A program made the position numbers and the translations under genes. A DNA stretch of 64,000 nt from Prochlorococcus sp. AG-347-I06 (GTDB taxonomy: Bacteria > Cyanobacteriota > Cyanobacteriia > PCC-6307 > Cyanobiaceae). Positions 21,251 through 34,122 of this stretch are shown here, piece after piece; position 1 is the stretch's first letter; each line of letters begins with the position of its first letter. Location of the stretch: positions 372,001 to 436,000 of the forward strand of contig QCBM01000001.1 of the NCBI GenBank assembly GCA_003281605.1. Direction: 5' to 3'. The notes below the pieces were generated by a model. The model did not search any database and was not told the origin of the DNA. It saw nothing but the letters and a program-made list of their open reading frames with translations.

Positions 21251-22987
21251 TTAGCCTTCAAAAACAATACTAAATGTCTCTTTATCTAGATTAAATTTTC
21301 TTGTAGATGAATATAATAATTCATTATTAATAGTGAATTTAGTATTGATTAATTTGATGCTATTTTTTGGGTGTAATGCCTGTTCAATATTTCTAGAAAC
21401 AATAATTCCAATCTTTGTACTATTTTTATAATTTGATAAAAACTGAATAAATAATTCTATATTTTTTATTTCTTCATCAATAATGTTGGTATTGGTTCTA
21501 TTCTGATCATGCAAAATTCGCCATACTAATTTTGGTCGATTCCAAAAAGCCAATAATCTTGGTGTACTCTCTAGTTTAATATTGATGTTATTTTCATTAC
21601 AGAATTTAATAACATTATTTTTTATTGGAACTAGATCAATAGATTTATATTCTCCGTCAAGAAAAATTGAAATAAATGGATCGATATTACTGGAACTTGG
21701 ATTATCTTCATCAATCATGTGGCCTAATTTGGTTTTTTTTACACTCAAATATTCTGCATTATTATCGTTTGGACAAATTACTAATGGAACTCTCTCAATA
21801 ACCTCTATTCCATAACCACCTAAACCAGCAATCTTTCTAGGATTGTTTGTAAGTAATTTTAATTTTTTTATCCCTAGATCGGTTAATATCTGTGCTCCAA
21901 CTCCATAATTTCTAAGATCAGCTGGAAAACCTAATTTTTCATTAGCTTCTACAGTGTCTAATCCACCATCCTGTAAACTATATGCTTTTAATTTATTTAT
22001 TAGACCAATACCTCTACCTTCTTGTCTCAAGTAAACAACAACCCCCTCTTCCTCCTTTTCAATCCTTGATAAAGCAGCCTCTAACTGGGGTCTACAATCA
22101 CAACGTAATGATCCAAAAGCATCGCCAGTTAAGCACTCTGAATGCATTCTTACAAGTACAGGTTCGCTTAAATTTGATGATTTTTGTTTAACTAATGCAA
22201 CGTGCTCTGAACCATCAAGTTCATTAACATATCCATAAGCTTTGAAATTACCAAAAATACTTGGAAGAACTGCATCAGATTTTCTAAATACAAATCTCTC
22301 AGTTTGAAACCGATAACTTATTAAATCAGCTATTGATATTAATTTCATTCCCCATTGTTTCGCATACTCTTTAAGTTGTGGAAGTCTTGACATAGAACCG
22401 TCAGGATTTTGTATTTCGCAAATTACACCAGCGGGATAAAGACCTGACATTGCTGCAATATCTACTGCCGCTTCGGTATGCCCTGCCCTTTTTAATACTC
22501 CACCTTTCTTTGCTCTTAATGGAAAAATATGCCCTGGCCTTCTTAAATCATCAGGTTTTGTATTTGGGTTTATTGCTACTTGAATTGTCTTTGCCCTGTC
22601 TTCAGCGGAAATTCCAGTTGTAACATTATTCTCAGGGCCAGCATCAATTGATATCGTAAAAGCTGTTTGATTTTCATCAGTATTTCTATCTACCATCAAT
22701 GGCAAATCTAAAGAGTCAAGTTTTTCACCTTGCATGGCTAGGCATATAAGACCACGTCCCTCAGTAGCCATAAAATTGATTTGCTGTGGAGTTGCAAACT
22801 GAGCCGCACATATTAAATCTCCTTCATTTTCTCTTCTCTCATCATCTACAACAATTATGCATTCACCATTTCTTATAGCTGCCAATGCATCACTGATAGG
22901 ATCAAATTCAATTTTAAAAGATTCATTTATATCCAAAATTGTTCCATTATTTGATTTGGGACTTGTTTCTTTCATTATTCCTATCAA
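21251..22987 (-). CDS. ribBA: Bifunctional DHBP synthase / GTP cyclohydrolase II with C-terminal extension
   Basis: [18 protein letters not shown] (RibB), [19 protein letters not shown] and [10 protein letters not shown] (RibA); ~150 aa extra C-terminal region. Confidence 0.96.
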   Translation of the reverse strand: MIGIMKETSPKSNNGTILDINESFKIEFDPISDALAAIRNGECIIVVDDERRENEGDLICAAQFATPQQINFMATEGRGLICLAMQGEKLDSLDLPLMVDRNTDENQTAFTISIDAGPENNVTTGISAEDRAKTIQVAINPNTKPDDLRRPGHIFPLRAKKGGVLKRAGHTEAAVDIAAMSGLYPAGVICEIQNPDGSMSRLPQLKEYAKQWGMKLISIADLISYRFQTERFVFRKSDAVLPSIFGNFKAYGYVNELDGSEHVALVKQKSSNLSEPVLVRMHSECLTGDAFGSLRCDCRPQLEAALSRIEKEEEGVVVYLRQEGRGIGLINKLKAYSLQDGGLDTVEANEKLGFPADLRNYGVGAQILTDLGIKKLKLLTNNPRKIAGLGGYGIEVIERVPLVICPNDNNAEYLSVKKTKLGHMIDEDNPSSSNIDPFISIFLDGEYKSIDLVPIKNNVIKFCNENNINIKLESTPRLLAFWNRPKLVWRILHDQNRTNTNIIDEEIKNIELFIQFLSNYKNSTKIGIIVSRNIEQALHPKNSIKLINTKFTINNELLYSSTRKFNLDKETFSIVFEG

Positions 22988-23063
22988 TATAGAAAAATAG
23001 TGTTTTAGTTATCTTAAATTCAACACTTTATAATCCTATCTCAAAGTCTGCCAATTCAAAGAA

Positions 23064-24119
23064 ATGAATGTTGCAATAGTAGGTGCTACAGGTTACGGCG
23101 GTATTCAAGCGGTAAATCTTTTAAAGAAAAATAATAAATACAAAATTTCATTTTTAGGAGGTAATAAAACATCTGGATCAAAGTGGAATGATAATTTCCC
23201 TTTTATTTGTCTAGATAATGATCCTTATATAGAAGAAATTTCAATTGATAATATATCAAAAAATGCGGATGTTGCTTTGCTTTGCTTACCAAATGGCTTA
23301 TCTTCAACATTGACAAGGAAATTATTAGATAGAGGACTTAAAGTTATTGATTTATCTGCTGACTATAGATATAAGTCATTAGATGAATGGAAAAAAGTAT
23401 ATTCCAAAGAAGCCGCTATTTATAAAAGGAATGATGATGATTTATGTAAAGAGGCGGTTTACGGACTTCCTGAAATAAATAAAGAAGAAATTTCAAAAGG
23501 AAGATTAATTGCCTGTCCAGGATGTTATCCAACATCTGCTCTTATTCCATTAGCTCCTTATCTCTCTCAAGGAATTATTGAAAATGAAGGTATAGTTATT
23601 GACTCTAAAAGCGGAACCTCTGGAGGTGGTCGAGAACCAAACCAAAAGCTACTGTTATCAGAATGTGGAGAAGGTCTATCAGCATATGGATTAATAAACC
23701 ATAGACATACCTCAGAGATCGAGCAAGTGGCATCTTTAATTTCTGGAAATAAAATTGAACTGCTTTTTACACCTCATTTAGTCCCAATCTCAAGAGGTAT
23801 GTATTCCACCATATATGGGAGATTAAGAGATCCAGGATTAACTTCTGATGACTGCAGAATTCTTCTGGATAATTACTATCGAAATTTTAAAAATATTAAA
23901 GTCTTACCTGTAGATACATTCCCATCAACAAAATGGGTTAAAAATACAAACCAAATTTTCCTTTCTGTTAAAGTTGATATTCGAAATGGAAGAATTATTA
24001 TTTTATCTGCAATTGATAATTTGATAAAAGGTCAGACTGGTCAAGCAATTCAAAATTTAAATATTATGAGTGGATTTTCAATGGATGAAGGTCTTGATTT
24101 AACTAATAATTTTCCATAA
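23064..24119 (+). CDS. argC: N-acetyl-gamma-glutamyl-phosphate reductase
   Basis: VAIVGATGYGGIQAVNLL, IACPGCYPTSALIPLAPYL, DSKSGTSGGGR. Confidence 0.96.
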   Translation: MNVAIVGATGYGGIQAVNLLKKNNKYKISFLGGNKTSGSKWNDNFPFICLDNDPYIEEISIDNISKNADVALLCLPNGLSSTLTRKLLDRGLKVIDLSADYRYKSLDEWKKVYSKEAAIYKRNDDDLCKEAVYGLPEINKEEISKGRLIACPGCYPTSALIPLAPYLSQGIIENEGIVIDSKSGTSGGGREPNQKLLLSECGEGLSAYGLINHRHTSEIEQVASLISGNKIELLFTPHLVPISRGMYSTIYGRLRDPGLTSDDCRILLDNYYRNFKNIKVLPVDTFPSTKWVKNTNQIFLSVKVDIRNGRIIILSAIDNLIKGQTGQAIQNLNIMSGFSMDEGLDLTNNFP

Positions 24120-24759
24120 AATTAGTTCTTATCAAAAACCCAGCTCGAGAGATTGAGTGAGGTAAAATTTTATGTTCAAGCATTTGTATCCTTTGGGAAA
24201 GTGATTCATTATCATCATCCTCTCTAATTGACAATGCAGCTTGCATTATCAATGATCCACTATCAACCTCCTCTTCTACAAAATGTACTGAACAACCAGT
24301 TATTTTTGAACCATTTACTATAGAATCCTTTATCGCAGAACTACCTTTATATGAGGGAAGTAATGAAGGGTGAATATTTATTATCTTATTCTTAAATTTA
24401 TTAATAAAAAATGGAGTAACAATTTTCATCCAGCCTGCCATAACAACAAGTTCAACATCATAATGAATTAAAGTATTTACAATTTCTAATTCAAAAGCTT
24501 CTTTTTGCAGAAAATCTTTGCCTCTTATAATTTTGTGAGGTATTTTTTTACTTTCAGCTCTCTTTATACAACCTGCATCATCTTTGTTAGTTATTAGAAC
24601 TTTTATATCTATATCTAATTCTCCTTTTTCTGAGAGATTAATTAATTCCTGAAAGTTTGTTCCTTTCCCAGAAGCAAGTACACCTATTTTTAATTTTGGG
24701 GAAAATCTTCTAAATTCAGATATCTCAGGCGAAATTATGTAATTAAATGATCTATCCAA
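24103..24759 (-). CDS. purN: Phosphoribosylglycinamide formyltransferase
   Basis: IGVLASGKGTNFQELI, NIHPSLLPSYKG, GCSVHFVEEEVDSG. Confidence 0.93.
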   Translation of the reverse strand: MDRSFNYIISPEISEFRRFSPKLKIGVLASGKGTNFQELINLSEKGELDIDIKVLITNKDDAGCIKRAESKKIPHKIIRGKDFLQKEAFELEIVNTLIHYDVELVVMAGWMKIVTPFFINKFKNKIINIHPSLLPSYKGSSAIKDSIVNGSKITGCSVHFVEEEVDSGSLIMQAALSIREDDDNESLSQRIQMLEHKILPHSISRAGFLIRTNFMENY

Positions 24760-24941
24760 AGTTTTTTATTTTCTCCAATGATAAATTCATATGAAATAAA
24801 AAAAACCCTTAATTTTAATTGTTTATATTCAAAAACATATTTATTTGAAGATAATTATTTAAACAAATTTAAATGATTCAAATTTATGTACTATTCGTAT
24901 AGATATAATTGAATAATAAATAAAAGAAACAAATATATAAA

Positions 24942-26525
24942 ATGAATGGAGATTTAAATTCTTGGGATAAATTTTGTAATTATCTTTGGTTTGATAAAAA
25001 ATTAAATATTTGGTTAGATATAAGCAAAATTAATTTCACAAGTAAAGAGATAAACAATTTTGAAGATAAATTCAAGGATGTTTTTTCATCAATAAAAGAA
25101 TTAGAAAATGGTGCAATCTCAAATATTGATGAAAATAGACAAGTTGGACATTATTGGCTTAGAAATCCATCAATTGCACCCTCTTCAAAAATAGGAGAGG
25201 AAATCAGAGCAGATATTGATGAAATCTCTGAATTTGGAAAACAAATTTTAAATGGAGATATTAAGAGTAAGAATAATCAGCAGTATACTGATGTTCTATG
25301 GATAGGAATTGGTGGAAGTGGGTTAGGACCATTACTTATTACAGAGTCACTGCAGAAGTGTTCTAGAGGCTTAAAATTTTCTTATATCGATAATGTTGAT
25401 CCTTTTTTAATTAGCGAAAAGTTAGAAGACTTATCTGAAAAATTATCAACAACATTATTTGTAGTAGTAAGCAAATCAGGTGGTACGCCTGAACCTAGAA
25501 TTGCTATGGAAATTATTAAAAGTTACTGCGAAAACAATTCTCTTGAATGGAATTCTAATGCTATAGCTATAACTATGAAAGATAGTAAGTTATTTAAAAA
25601 AGCCACTTCTGAAAATTGGTTAAAAATATTTAATTTGCAAGATTGGGTTGGAGGAAGAACTAGTATTACAAGCTCTGTGGGATTACTTCCATTAGCTCTG
25701 ATTAATGAAAATATATCTGAATTTATTAGAGGTGCATCATTAATGGATGAAGCCACACGTATAAGTGATTTTAAAAATAATCCAGCAGCACTATTATCAT
25801 CCGCTTGGTATTTAACTGGGGACGGTATTGGAAAGAGAGATATGGTCGTATTACCTTATAGAGATAGGTTACAGGTATTTAGTAAATATCTCCAGCAATT
25901 AGTAATGGAATCATTAGGAAAGAAATTTAATAGGATTGGTGAAGTAGTTAATCAAGGTATTTCCGTTTTTGGTAATAAAGGATCTACAGATCAACATGCT
26001 TATGTTCAGCAACTGAGAGATGGTATTGATAATTTCTTTTGTATTTTTATTGAATTATTAGATTCTCCATCTACTAATATTTTTAATGAAAAAGAGAATC
26101 CTAAAGAATATCTTTCTGGTTTTTTACAAGGAACCAGATCAGCACTCTCTAGTGAAAACAGACAAAGTATCACTATTACATTAGAAAAGTTAAATTGTTT
26201 TTCACTAGGTGCCTTAATCGCTTTATTTGAGAGGGCTGTATCCTTCTACGCTGAATTGGTAAATATAAATGCATATGATCAACCTGGAGTTGAAGCTGGA
26301 AAGAAAGCAGCCGCAAATATTATTGAGTATCAACAAAAAGTAAGTAATTTATTAGATGAAGGTGGAGAATATTCTATAAAAGACATAACATCATTATTTG
26401 ATAATTCAGGGAGTGAACCTATATTTTTCATACTCCGTGAAATGTGTTTTAGTAATGATAATTATTTAGTTAAGGGCGATTGGTCAAATCCAAATTCATT
26501 AGTTATTCAAAAAATAAATTCTTAA
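24942..26525 (+). CDS. pgi: Glucose-6-phosphate isomerase
   Basis: [52 protein letters not shown]. Confidence 0.95.
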   Translation: MNGDLNSWDKFCNYLWFDKKLNIWLDISKINFTSKEINNFEDKFKDVFSSIKELENGAISNIDENRQVGHYWLRNPSIAPSSKIGEEIRADIDEISEFGKQILNGDIKSKNNQQYTDVLWIGIGGSGLGPLLITESLQKCSRGLKFSYIDNVDPFLISEKLEDLSEKLSTTLFVVVSKSGGTPEPRIAMEIIKSYCENNSLEWNSNAIAITMKDSKLFKKATSENWLKIFNLQDWVGGRTSITSSVGLLPLALINENISEFIRGASLMDEATRISDFKNNPAALLSSAWYLTGDGIGKRDMVVLPYRDRLQVFSKYLQQLVMESLGKKFNRIGEVVNQGISVFGNKGSTDQHAYVQQLRDGIDNFFCIFIELLDSPSTNIFNEKENPKEYLSGFLQGTRSALSSENRQSITITLEKLNCFSLGALIALFERAVSFYAELVNINAYDQPGVEAGKKAAANIIEYQQKVSNLLDEGGEYSIKDITSLFDNSGSEPIFFILREMCFSNDNYLVKGDWSNPNSLVIQKINS

Positions 26526-29092
26526 ACAACAATATTCATAATTTTTCCTTTAACAACAATTATTTTTCTTATTTCCTTTTCTCCAGTCCATTTTAATATG
26601 TTAGGTCTTTTAAGAGTCAATTCTTTAATTTGATCTTCGCTCATATCATTATTAATATTTACTTTGTCTCTAACTTTTCCATTCACTTGTATTACTAGTT
26701 CATACGAATCTTCCTTAAGTGCCTCGGCATTAAAGGAAGGCCAGTGTTCTAAATGTACAGAATTTTTAAATCCTATAAGATGCCATATTTCTTCTGCAAT
26801 ATGAGGAGCAAAAGGAGCCAACAAAATACAAAATGTTTTTAAAGCCTCAATTTTTAAATTCTTGTTTACGCCATTAATGGAATTTGATAATGAATTATAA
26901 AACTTCATTAGTTCTGAAATCGCAGTATTAAATTGGTTATTTAATATGTCATTTGAAATTTCTTTTATGGCAATATTCATTGACTTTATTAAACTTTTTT
27001 CTTTATCTGGATAGGAATTAGATTTACTATTTATATCATTTGCACAATTTATATAAAGCTTCCAAATCCTGCTTAAAAATCTAAATTGTCCTTCAACATC
27101 TGTATCTCCCCATTCCAAATCTTTTTCTGGCGGTGCTTTAAATAATATAAACATTCTTGCTGTATCTGCTCCATATTTTTTAATTACTGATTCAGGATCT
27201 ATTCCATTATATTTTGACTTAGACATTTTCTCGAAAAGAACTTCGAGTTTGCTATTGTCAATTGGATCTGTAGGATTTGATAGGTCAGTAATATTGGAAG
27301 GAGAAACATATTTACCCGTTTTATTGTTTTTATAGGCTGCGGCCTGAACCATTCCTTGTGTTAATAATTTATTAAATGGTTCATCAATTTCAAATAATTC
27401 ATTATCCCTCAAGGCTTTAGTGAAAAATCTTGCATATAACAAATGCAATATTGCATGCTCTACCCCTCCAACATATTGATCTACAGGCAACCACTTATTG
27501 ATTTCAATCTTTTCAAATGGCTTATTAGAACATTTTGAAGATGGATATCTTAAAAAATACCATGATGAACACATGAAAGTATCCATAGTATCAGTTTCTT
27601 TTCTTGCCGCTATTCCACATTTTGGGCATGTAGTATTTATCCAATTATTATTATCACCTAAAGCATTAATCTTGTTAGCCGAGATTTCTATATCTTTTGG
27701 TAAGGAAACAGGTAATTCCGATTGCTTTAATGGAACAGATCCACATTTTTTGCAATTAACTATGGGTATCGGACATCCCCAATATCTTTGTCTAGAGATT
27801 AACCAATCTCTTAGACGATATTGAATCTTATTTTCAGCCCATCCATTGTTTACTCCCTCCTCTGAAATTTTTACTTTAGCAATAGTATTTTCTATTCCAT
27901 TGTATTGATTTGAATTAATAAGATATCCTTTTTCTACATAAGCTTCTTCAAGCTCTTTATTTTTTTCACTTTTATCCTTTATTATTACCTGTTTAATATC
28001 AATATTATTTTTCTTAGCAAATTCAAAATCTCTTAGATCGTGAGCAGGCACGCCCATAACAGCGCCTGTACCGTATTCATCGAGAACATAACTTGCCACC
28101 CAAATAGGAATAGGTTCAGAATTGACTGGATTTATTGCTATTAAGCTAGTTTTTATTCCAATTTTTTCAAGTTCATTATTTTTATTATTTTTCAAATATC
28201 GTTTAAGATTTTCTATATCTTGTATTGTTTCTTCATCAGAAATATTTTTCACTAATGAATGATTAACAGAAATTGCCAAATAAGTAACTCCAAATAACGT
28301 ATCTGGCCTTGTTGTAAATACAGTAATTTTATCTTCTGGATTGTTATTGATATTGAAATTAATATTTGTACCAATTGACTTTCCAATCCAATTATTTTGC
28401 ATTATTTTTACTCTTTCTGGCCAATTATCTAATTTTTCTAAATCCTTCAATAACTCATCCGCATAATTAGTAATTCTTAAAAACCATTGCTTTAATAATT
28501 TTTTTTCAACTACTGCCCCAGATCTCCAAGATTTACCCTCTGAGTCAACTTGTTCATTCGCTAGGACTGTATTATCTATAGGATCCCAATTAACTTCAGA
28601 TTCCTTTTGATATACAAGACCTGCCTTGTGTAACTCTAAAAATAGATATTGAGTCCAAATATAATAATTTTCATCACATGTTGCAAATTCCCTATCCCAA
28701 TCAACTGATAGTCCCAAAAGCTTTAATTGTGACTTCATATGAGAAATATTTTTTTTAGTCCAGACACTTGGACTAATTCCTCTTTCAATCGCTGCATTCT
28801 CAGCAGGCAAACCAAAAGCGTCCCAACCCATTGGATGTAAAACAGATTTACCCTTAAACCTTTGGAATCGAGCTATTAAGTCTGTAATAACATAATTCCT
28901 AACATGTCCCATATGAAGATTACCTGAAGGGTAAGGAAACATTGATAGGGCATAAAATTTATCTCTATTCTCAGTTAATTCATCGGTTTTGTATAAATTG
29001 TTTTCTGTCCATATTGACTGCCATTTTTTTTCTATTTCAGATGGATTATATAAATTAGTATCAAATTCATATTGTTTATCGGGAGAAATCAC
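26522..29092 (-). CDS. leuS: Leucyl-tRNA synthetase
   Basis: [42 protein letters not shown]. Confidence 0.97.
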   Translation of the reverse strand: MISPDKQYEFDTNLYNPSEIEKKWQSIWTENNLYKTDELTENRDKFYALSMFPYPSGNLHMGHVRNYVITDLIARFQRFKGKSVLHPMGWDAFGLPAENAAIERGISPSVWTKKNISHMKSQLKLLGLSVDWDREFATCDENYYIWTQYLFLELHKAGLVYQKESEVNWDPIDNTVLANEQVDSEGKSWRSGAVVEKKLLKQWFLRITNYADELLKDLEKLDNWPERVKIMQNNWIGKSIGTNINFNINNNPEDKITVFTTRPDTLFGVTYLAISVNHSLVKNISDEETIQDIENLKRYLKNNKNNELEKIGIKTSLIAINPVNSEPIPIWVASYVLDEYGTGAVMGVPAHDLRDFEFAKKNNIDIKQVIIKDKSEKNKELEEAYVEKGYLINSNQYNGIENTIAKVKISEEGVNNGWAENKIQYRLRDWLISRQRYWGCPIPIVNCKKCGSVPLKQSELPVSLPKDIEISANKINALGDNNNWINTTCPKCGIAARKETDTMDTFMCSSWYFLRYPSSKCSNKPFEKIEINKWLPVDQYVGGVEHAILHLLYARFFTKALRDNELFEIDEPFNKLLTQGMVQAAAYKNNKTGKYVSPSNITDLSNPTDPIDNSKLEVLFEKMSKSKYNGIDPESVIKKYGADTARMFILFKAPPEKDLEWGDTDVEGQFRFLSRIWKLYINCANDINSKSNSYPDKEKSLIKSMNIAIKEISNDILNNQFNTAISELMKFYNSLSNSINGVNKNLKIEALKTFCILLAPFAPHIAEEIWHLIGFKNSVHLEHWPSFNAEALKEDSYELVIQVNGKVRDKVNINNDMSEDQIKELTLKRPNILKWTGEKEIRKIIVVKGKIMNIVV

Positions 29093-29199
29093 TTAATTAT
29101 TATTTGTTAAATTATTATTTTAATATTCATTGTATAAAATAGAAATAGATTGTTAAAAGGAATAATTTATAATTAAAATTTAAAATATATTATTTACAA

Positions 29200-30060
29200 A
29201 TGAAAAATATAACTTTTGAAAAATATCAAGGTAACGGAAATGATTTCGTGATAATAGATTCTAGAGGAAATGGATTATATAAAAATTACAAGACAAATAA
29301 AATATTTGATATAAAAAAAATTTGCAACAGGCAATTTGGTATTGGAGCGGACGGTGTGATTTTTATAGAAGAACCTAATGAAGATAATTATGCAAAAATG
29401 ATAATTTTTAATTCTGATGGTTCTGAAGCACAAATGTGTGGAAACGGAATTAGGTGTTTAGTTGAGTATCTCCACGTAAATGATTTAATGAATAATAAAA
29501 ATATAGAATATAAAATTGAGACTAAAGCAGGTTTAAAAATTGCAAAATATATAAATGATGAAATTACAGTAAAAATGGGAGTTCCAATTTTAGAATGTCA
29601 AAATATTCCAACAAAAATTGAAAAAAAAATAAATTCGATTCCTTCACACGAATTTATTGAGAAAGATTTTAATAATATGGGTTATGCCGTAGGAATGGGG
29701 AATCCTCATTTAATATTCTTTGTAAAAGACATAGAGTCAATTGTTCTTTCCAGACTTGGTCCTATATTTGAAAAAAATGAATTATTTCCTGAAAAAACTA
29801 ATGTGCATTTTTGTCAAATTTTAAATAAAGATAATATCAAAGTAAAAGTATGGGAAAGGGGGGCAGGGCAAACCTTAGCTTGTGGAACAGGTGCCTGTGC
29901 TATCCATGTAGCAGCTTATAAATTAGGTCTTTGTAATTCACAAACCATAGTAACCTTACCAGGAGGAAATCTTAAAATTGATTGGTCAAAAGACGATTGT
30001 GAAGTCATGATGACCGGTAATGCTAAAAAGGTTTTCTCAGGATCAATGTTAGTAAATTAA
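29200..30060 (+). CDS. dapF: Diaminopimelate epimerase
   Basis: FEKYQGNGNDFVIID, MCGNGIRCL, WERGAGQTLACGTGACA. Confidence 0.97.
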   Translation: MKNITFEKYQGNGNDFVIIDSRGNGLYKNYKTNKIFDIKKICNRQFGIGADGVIFIEEPNEDNYAKMIIFNSDGSEAQMCGNGIRCLVEYLHVNDLMNNKNIEYKIETKAGLKIAKYINDEITVKMGVPILECQNIPTKIEKKINSIPSHEFIEKDFNNMGYAVGMGNPHLIFFVKDIESIVLSRLGPIFEKNELFPEKTNVHFCQILNKDNIKVKVWERGAGQTLACGTGACAIHVAAYKLGLCNSQTIVTLPGGNLKIDWSKDDCEVMMTGNAKKVFSGSMLVN

Positions 30061-31232
30061 TGGAAAATAATTTTATCTATTTAGATAATGCATCCACAAC
30101 TCCATTATCTGAGAATGTTTTAAATATAATTAATTCAACTTACAGGAATTATTGGTATAACCCTTCATCTACATATGAGCTAGGGATAAAATGCTCTACA
30201 TATCTTGAAAAAATTAGAACTAAAATTGCTTATATATTTGAAGCAGATTCAGAGGATATAATTTTTACATCTGGTTCTTCGGAATCGACTAATATTGTAT
30301 TTAATAATATTTATGAGAACTATAAAAATGGTAGGGTTGTTATTTCAAATGTTGAACATCAAGCAACAACTATTTGTGCTAATAAACTAAGAAAACAAAA
30401 TTGGGATATTTACGAATGGACGGTAAATAATGATGGAATTTTAAATATTTCTAATATCGAAAAAATTTTAAACAATTATACTAAGCTTGTATCAATTATT
30501 TGGGGACAAAGTGAAATTGGGACAATACAGCCTGTACAATTTATTGGTTCGAAATGTGAAGAATTAAATATAATGTTTCATTTAGATGGAACTCAAATAT
30601 TAAGTAATGGAATATTCAGTTGGAAAGATCTTAAATGTGATTTTTTAAGTTTATCTGCTCATAAATTTGGAGGTCCAAAAGGGATCGGTATTCTTTTAAC
30701 AAAAGAAAAGTCTAGACAAATTTTAAAAAATAATGACATATCACTTACTCAGGAATTTTCAATTAGACAAGGTACACAAGCTTTGCCATTAATCGCAGGA
30801 ATGTATCAATCATTAAAGAATATAAAAGGAAAAATAAAATTATATGATTACATAACTGAATTTCCTTCTAATAATATTAATAAACTCAAAAATTATTTTT
30901 TTCAAAAAATTAAGGATAATAATCATATAAAGATTACGGGTAGTATTAATCATAGACTTCCCAATCATATTTCGTTTCTACTATTAAATAAACTATATGA
31001 GCCTATAAGGGCCTATAAGATTGTTAATTTCATGTCAGAAAATAAAATAGCCATAAGTAGTGGAAGTGCTTGTTCAAGCTCATCTGGTAAACCTAGCTCA
31101 ACACTTAAAAATCTTGGTTTAAAAGATGATGAACTATATTCAAATATTCGTGTTACTTTAGGTTCAATAAACAATAAGTCAGAAATAGATAAATTTTTAG
31201 AACTTATTCAAATATGTATTGACAAATTTTAA
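30060..31232 (+). CDS. Cysteine desulfurase-like (NifS/IscS) aminotransferase class V
   Basis: YLDNASTTPLS, FTSGSSESTNIVF, LSAHKFGGPKGIGIL, SSGSACSSSSGKPS. Confidence 0.92.
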   Translation: MENNFIYLDNASTTPLSENVLNIINSTYRNYWYNPSSTYELGIKCSTYLEKIRTKIAYIFEADSEDIIFTSGSSESTNIVFNNIYENYKNGRVVISNVEHQATTICANKLRKQNWDIYEWTVNNDGILNISNIEKILNNYTKLVSIIWGQSEIGTIQPVQFIGSKCEELNIMFHLDGTQILSNGIFSWKDLKCDFLSLSAHKFGGPKGIGILLTKEKSRQILKNNDISLTQEFSIRQGTQALPLIAGMYQSLKNIKGKIKLYDYITEFPSNNINKLKNYFFQKIKDNNHIKITGSINHRLPNHISFLLLNKLYEPIRAYKIVNFMSENKIAISSGSACSSSSGKPSSTLKNLGLKDDELYSNIRVTLGSINNKSEIDKFLELIQICIDKF

Positions 31233-31858
31233 TGGAAACCAATTACAGACTACCTAAAGATTTAAATGAATCTCTTAAGAATATGGAGGATGCAATTATT
31301 CCAAGTTTATTAGATTCAAATAAAAGATTTACTATAGAATTTAATTTTGAAGGATTGAAGTTTAACAGAATTGGAATAACTATTTACAAGATATTGTCTA
31401 AAAATAATAATGTATTTATAACATTTGCTGATCAAGGTGCTGTAGCCTTGGCACAAAGAGACTATCCAGATATCAAAGATAAAATTTTTACTTTTAAATC
31501 ATTTAATGAATCGAATAATATAAATAATATTGATAGTACATTGATATCGATACTTCCGCAGCCATATGATTTCGATTCATTTGAACCAATGTCTGATAAT
31601 TATCAAGGTACGCATTATTCATTAAATCCAAAATTTGAAGATGCCAATATTGGTATAGGAAGTGTTATTAGAGAGCGACGTAAAAACTTTGTCAAAACAT
31701 GGAAAAATATTTATTTTCTGCAGCCTTTAAATAAAGCTGCTCTTATGCATATTTATCCAAATAACTGGTTGCTTTTCAAAGAAGAAAATAAAAGATATTT
31801 TTTTAAAAAAGAATTTGAAATTAAACCCGACAATGAATCTATTTTTGTAAATTTATAG
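31232..31858 (+). CDS. DUF1995 family protein
   Basis: YRLPKDLNESLKNMEDAI...RFTIEFNFEGLKFNRI; cyanobacterial/plastid family pattern. Confidence 0.7.
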   Translation: METNYRLPKDLNESLKNMEDAIIPSLLDSNKRFTIEFNFEGLKFNRIGITIYKILSKNNNVFITFADQGAVALAQRDYPDIKDKIFTFKSFNESNNINNIDSTLISILPQPYDFDSFEPMSDNYQGTHYSLNPKFEDANIGIGSVIRERRKNFVKTWKNIYFLQPLNKAALMHIYPNNWLLFKEENKRYFFKKEFEIKPDNESIFVNL

Positions 31859-31859
31859 A

Positions 31860-33083
31860 TTGAATGTGATAAAAAAAATTTATTCATTTTTCTTAATTGT
31901 TCTTGTATTAGTAACATCTCCTTTCTTAATAAGATATTTACTAGCAAATCAGAAAATAACTATTTTAAATAATATTTATTTTAATTTCCCGGGAATAATT
32001 ACTAAAAACAAAATATGTCCTACTTATGATGCTTTATTGAATCAAAACCTTGATGATTCTTTTAGTGTATCAATTATTAATAATAAAGGGGAAATAATTA
32101 GTTCCTACAATGAAGATGTTCCAAGAATGCCGGCATCTAATCAAAAATTATTCTCATCAGCTTATGTTTTAAGTAAATATAAATTAAATAATAATTTAAA
32201 AACTTCCTTATTTAAAAATAAAAACTATTATTATTTACACGGTCAGGGTGATCCAGATCTTAATTATGAAAATATAATCGAACTAATTTCAAATGTTAAA
32301 GAAAATAAAATTATTAACTTTAATATTGTAGAAATTGATTCAAAATTATATTGGCCTGATGGTTGGACAAATACTGATAAACTTTACGAATATGGATCTC
32401 CAATTACATCTCTTGCAATAGAAAGTAATCACAATAAATATGATGATATTTATGCATTAAAAATTTTTATTAAAAATTATTTAAAAAATAAATTTCCAAA
32501 TTCAAAAATATATATAGATTTTTTTGATTCAGAAAAAACTTTTTATTTAAAAAATATTAAAGAGATAAATAATATATATTCAAATCCAATTCTTTCATTA
32601 TTAACTCTAATAAATTCTGAAAGCCATAATTTTACAGCTGAATCTCTCTTTAAAAATGCCTCAAATACATGGAACGATAATGACTATATAAAATTGAAAA
32701 GATGGCTTGAAAATAAGGGTCTCCCAACAACTAATGCATACTTTGCAGATGCTAGTGGATTGTCTCGAAAAAACAAAATTACAACAAGGTTAGTTGTATT
32801 ATTTTTAGATAAAATGAGATATTTTAAAGAATTTAAAACTTATCAATCTACACTTTCAATTACTGGAGTAAGAGGAACATTAGCTAAAAGATTTGTAAAT
32901 AGTGAATTATCTGGAAAGTTTTTTGGTAAAACTGGGACTCTTTCAAATGTTTTTGCATTATCTGGCTTTTTATATAAAAATGAAAGGCCAATAATAATAA
33001 GCATTATCCAAAATTCTAATAAAATTGATAAGGAAAAAGCTTTTAAATTATTACGTGATCTTTATTACTTGGAATCTTGTTAA
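31860..33083 (+). CDS. D-alanyl-D-alanine carboxypeptidase, S13/PBP4-like
   Basis: MPASNQKLFSSAYVL (SxxK), SESHNFTAESLFK, FGKTGTLSNVFALSGF. Confidence 0.87.
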   Translation: MNVIKKIYSFFLIVLVLVTSPFLIRYLLANQKITILNNIYFNFPGIITKNKICPTYDALLNQNLDDSFSVSIINNKGEIISSYNEDVPRMPASNQKLFSSAYVLSKYKLNNNLKTSLFKNKNYYYLHGQGDPDLNYENIIELISNVKENKIINFNIVEIDSKLYWPDGWTNTDKLYEYGSPITSLAIESNHNKYDDIYALKIFIKNYLKNKFPNSKIYIDFFDSEKTFYLKNIKEINNIYSNPILSLLTLINSESHNFTAESLFKNASNTWNDNDYIKLKRWLENKGLPTTNAYFADASGLSRKNKITTRLVVLFLDKMRYFKEFKTYQSTLSITGVRGTLAKRFVNSELSGKFFGKTGTLSNVFALSGFLYKNERPIIISIIQNSNKIDKEKAFKLLRDLYYLESC

Positions 33084-33091
33084 TAAAAATA

Positions 33092-33565
33092 TTATTTAAA
33101 ATATTCTTTTAAATCCCTCTCAACAGAGTGGGGTACCATGTGATTAATTTCACCACCAAATTTTGCAACTTCTTTTACTAAAGAACTACTGAGAAAACTA
33201 TAATTTGTATTTGTTGATAAAAATATAGTTTCAATATCATTATTAAGAGATTTATTTGTATGAGCAATCTGAAGTTCATACTCAAAATCACTCATTGCTC
33301 TTAAGCCTCTAAGAATAAGATTAGCTTTTAGATCATTGGCACAATCAACAGTTAGACCAGAATAAGAAATAACTTCAATATTAGGTAAATGAGAAAGAGA
33401 ATTTTTTATTTGTATTATTCTTCTTTCAAGATTAAATGTTGGTGTTTTAGAAGTATTTTCTAAAACAGCAACTACTAGATTGCCAAATATTTTTTCAGCT
33501 CTTTCTATTAAATCAATATGCCCGTTTGTTAAAGGATCGAATGTACCAGGATAAAGAATTTTCAT
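33092..33565 (-). CDS. coaD: Phosphopantetheine adenylyltransferase
   Basis: [43 protein letters not shown]. Confidence 0.97.
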   Translation of the reverse strand: MKILYPGTFDPLTNGHIDLIERAEKIFGNLVVAVLENTSKTPTFNLERRIIQIKNSLSHLPNIEVISYSGLTVDCANDLKANLILRGLRAMSDFEYELQIAHTNKSLNNDIETIFLSTNTNYSFLSSSLVKEVAKFGGEINHMVPHSVERDLKEYFK

Positions 33566-33624
33566 GAATTTATTTTGATCGAATAAGAAATTTAGTTAAA
33601 ATAAGTTTATTAGATATATCAATT

Positions 33625-34113
33625 ATGACATTAAATCTAGAAGCAAAAAAAATCTTATTAAGAAAAATACCTCACGGATTATTCATTTGTGGAGTTAGAG
33701 ACGAAGATAAAAATGAAGTGAATGGATTTACTGCTAGTTGGGTGACTCAAGGTTCCTTCACTCCTCCATTAGTCGTAATGGCTGTTAGAGCAGAAGGTTC
33801 AAGTCATGAAATAATAAAATCTAGCAATAAGTTCTCATTAAATGTCCTCAAAAGTGATCAAAAGGATCTAGCAGCTGTTTTCTTTAAACCCCAAAAAGCA
33901 TTAGGAGGCAGATTTGAATCTATTGAATTTAATTTAGGTGAACTTGGATTGCCTATTTTAGTTGATAGTGTTGGTGGATTTGAATGTAATGTTGTTGGAA
34001 GTGTTATTCATGGAGACCATACAGTTTTTGTAGGAGAAGTTCAATCAGCTTATTTAAATAATGATGTTGACTCTCTAAATTTATCTTCAACTGGCTGGAA
34101 TTATGGAGGTTAA
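33625..34113 (+). CDS. Flavin reductase domain protein
   Basis: GLFICGVRDEDKNEVNGFTASWVTQGSFTPPLVVMAV. Confidence 0.88.
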   Translation: MTLNLEAKKILLRKIPHGLFICGVRDEDKNEVNGFTASWVTQGSFTPPLVVMAVRAEGSSHEIIKSSNKFSLNVLKSDQKDLAAVFFKPQKALGGRFESIEFNLGELGLPILVDSVGGFECNVVGSVIHGDHTVFVGEVQSAYLNNDVDSLNLSSTGWNYGG

Positions 34114-34122
34114 TCTTTATAA

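Noticed and set aside
24103-24119. 17-nt convergent overlap of argC and purN 3' ends
   Set aside because: Short tail-to-tail overlaps are common in streamlined genomes; both reading frames are well supported.
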